Source: Saprospiraceae bacterium (GTDB taxonomy: Bacteria; Bacteroidota; Bacteroidia; Chitinophagales; Saprospiraceae). Taken from it: 5,629 bases of DNA. Below are positions 4,952-5,629 of this stretch, piece after piece. A model generated the notes under the pieces. That model made no database searches. It was not told the DNA's origin and saw only the letters and a list, made by a program, of their open reading frames with translations. The position numbers and the translations under genes are program-made. Position 1 is the stretch's first letter; the number at the start of each line of letters is the position of its first letter. The DNA lies in the NCBI GenBank assembly GCA_013002475.1, contig JABDJM010000045.1, positions 1 through 5,629 of the forward strand. The letters are read 5' to 3'.

Positions 4952-5629
4952 ATGAAGGCCTTATCCCTTGTGTTATCCCTCATATTTTCGATATCCCTCT
5001 CTGGCCAGGATTACCTGGAGATATTTGAGGAGCCTCGAAATGACGGAAGCCTTGATCTATTGGCCTTGAATCATGGGCCGGTTCCCCTAACCCTTGAGGT
5101 AGATTTCAACACCTTAAGAAATCTTAAGGCAGATGTTTCCCTACCCCATCAGATTGTCATCCCTACCGGAGCTGAACCAACCCGGCTAATGGGTCTAAGA
5201 GTTACAGATCGCAGAAAGAGTCCGGAATATGATTTCCGTTTTGAATATGCTATGGGAGATATCAATGCAGAACATGATGACTCCTATGTGTATACACTCC
5301 CATACAAGAAAGGAACCTCCCATCTGGTCCATCAGGGATATCATGGACGATACTCTCATAAGAATGCCTATGCTATAGACTTTTCTATGCCTGTGGGTAC
5401 TGAAGTATATGCAGCTCGCGGTGGAGTCGTAGCCAACATTAAGGAGGACTCTAACACAGGGTGTAAAAACCCCAGTTGCCAAGGAAAGGCTAATTACCTG
5501 GTAATAGGTCACGATGACGGAAGCTTCAGTAATTATGTCCATTTAAAATACAATGGCATCCTTGTTGAGGTTGGGGAAAGAGTTGAACAAGGTCAATTGG
5601 TGGCCTTGAGCGGAAATACGGGTTGGAGT
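4952..5629 (+). CDS. Secreted M23 (LytM-like) metallopeptidase, 3' end missing
   Basis: The frame is open from an ATG at 4952 to the right edge, giving 226 residues. Residues 1-18 (MKALSLVLSLIFSISLSG) form a short Sec signal peptide, so the protein acts in the periplasm or at the cell surface. M23 enzymes are zinc endopeptidases that usually cut peptidoglycan cross-bridges. Residues about 20-115 are a beta-rich N-terminal region I do not recognise. The M23 core begins at about 117 with PYKKGTSHLVHQGYHGRYSH, then YAIDFSMPVGTEVYAARGGVV (140-160), NYVHL (194-198) and VEQGQLVALSGNTG (211-224). H136 and D143 are the probable first two zinc ligands, spaced H-x6-D and not the usual H-x3-D; H197 lies at the position of the conserved YxHL histidine. 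The final HxH ligand pair lies beyond the edge, so activity cannot be judged. C171 and C176 could form a disulfide in the insertion before strand NYLVIGH. No clear ribosome binding site precedes the ATG; the start rests on the signal peptide. Confidence 0.93.
   Translation, partial: MKALSLVLSLIFSISLSGQDYLEIFEEPRNDGSLDLLALNHGPVPLTLEVDFNTLRNLKADVSLPHQIVIPTGAEPTRLMGLRVTDRRKSPEYDFRFEYAMGDINAEHDDSYVYTLPYKKGTSHLVHQGYHGRYSHKNAYAIDFSMPVGTEVYAARGGVVANIKEDSNTGCKNPSCQGKANYLVIGHDDGSFSNYVHLKYNGILVEVGERVEQGQLVALSGNTGWS

Noticed and set aside
5195..5542. 115-codon minus-strand frame opposite the M23 gene
   Set aside because: The plus strand carries clear M23 motifs and a signal peptide; the opposite frame is a shadow.
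1..5629. CRISPR arrays, insertion sequences, tRNA or rRNA genes
   Set aside because: No regularly spaced repeats, transposase motifs, terminal inverted repeats or recognisable tRNA/rRNA segments were seen on either strand.

Overview
The window looks like chromosomal DNA of a Bacteroidota bacterium, most likely a flavobacterium. Three things suggest this: a PurM of the Bacteroidota AIR-synthase type, a very large secreted protein with features of the Bacteroidota TlpA/DUF4369 families, and weak or absent Shine-Dalgarno sequences at most starts. This placement comes from recognising protein families by eye, not from a search.

Layout. Positions 1-2066 (minus) hold a secreted protein of at least 688 residues whose 3' end lies beyond the left edge. 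It has two copies of one module, about 220 residues each, separated by an SH3-like segment and a linker. Positions 2096-3316 (minus) hold purM, which ends 29 bases upstream of that gene, so the two may be co-transcribed. Positions 3317-3557 are the divergent gap between purM and the transporter. Positions 3558-4877 (plus) hold a complete glutamate/aspartate/dicarboxylate:cation symporter of the DAACS (SLC1) family. Positions 4952-5629 (plus) hold the first 226 residues of a secreted M23 zinc metallopeptidase, cut by the right edge.

The four genes do not form an obvious single system. purM is purine-synthesis housekeeping, the symporter takes up acidic metabolites, and the two truncated genes encode envelope proteins. 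The most interesting part is the divergent gap. Its minus strand carries a canonical intrinsic terminator (9-bp stem, UUAG loop, U-rich tail) ending exactly where the longest purM reading frame begins. Upstream lie a GC-rich hairpin that folds better on the minus strand, an 11-bp inverted repeat, and a distant segment complementary to the terminator's 5' arm. This fits either an attenuated purM leader or a small RNA. Both readings are inference.
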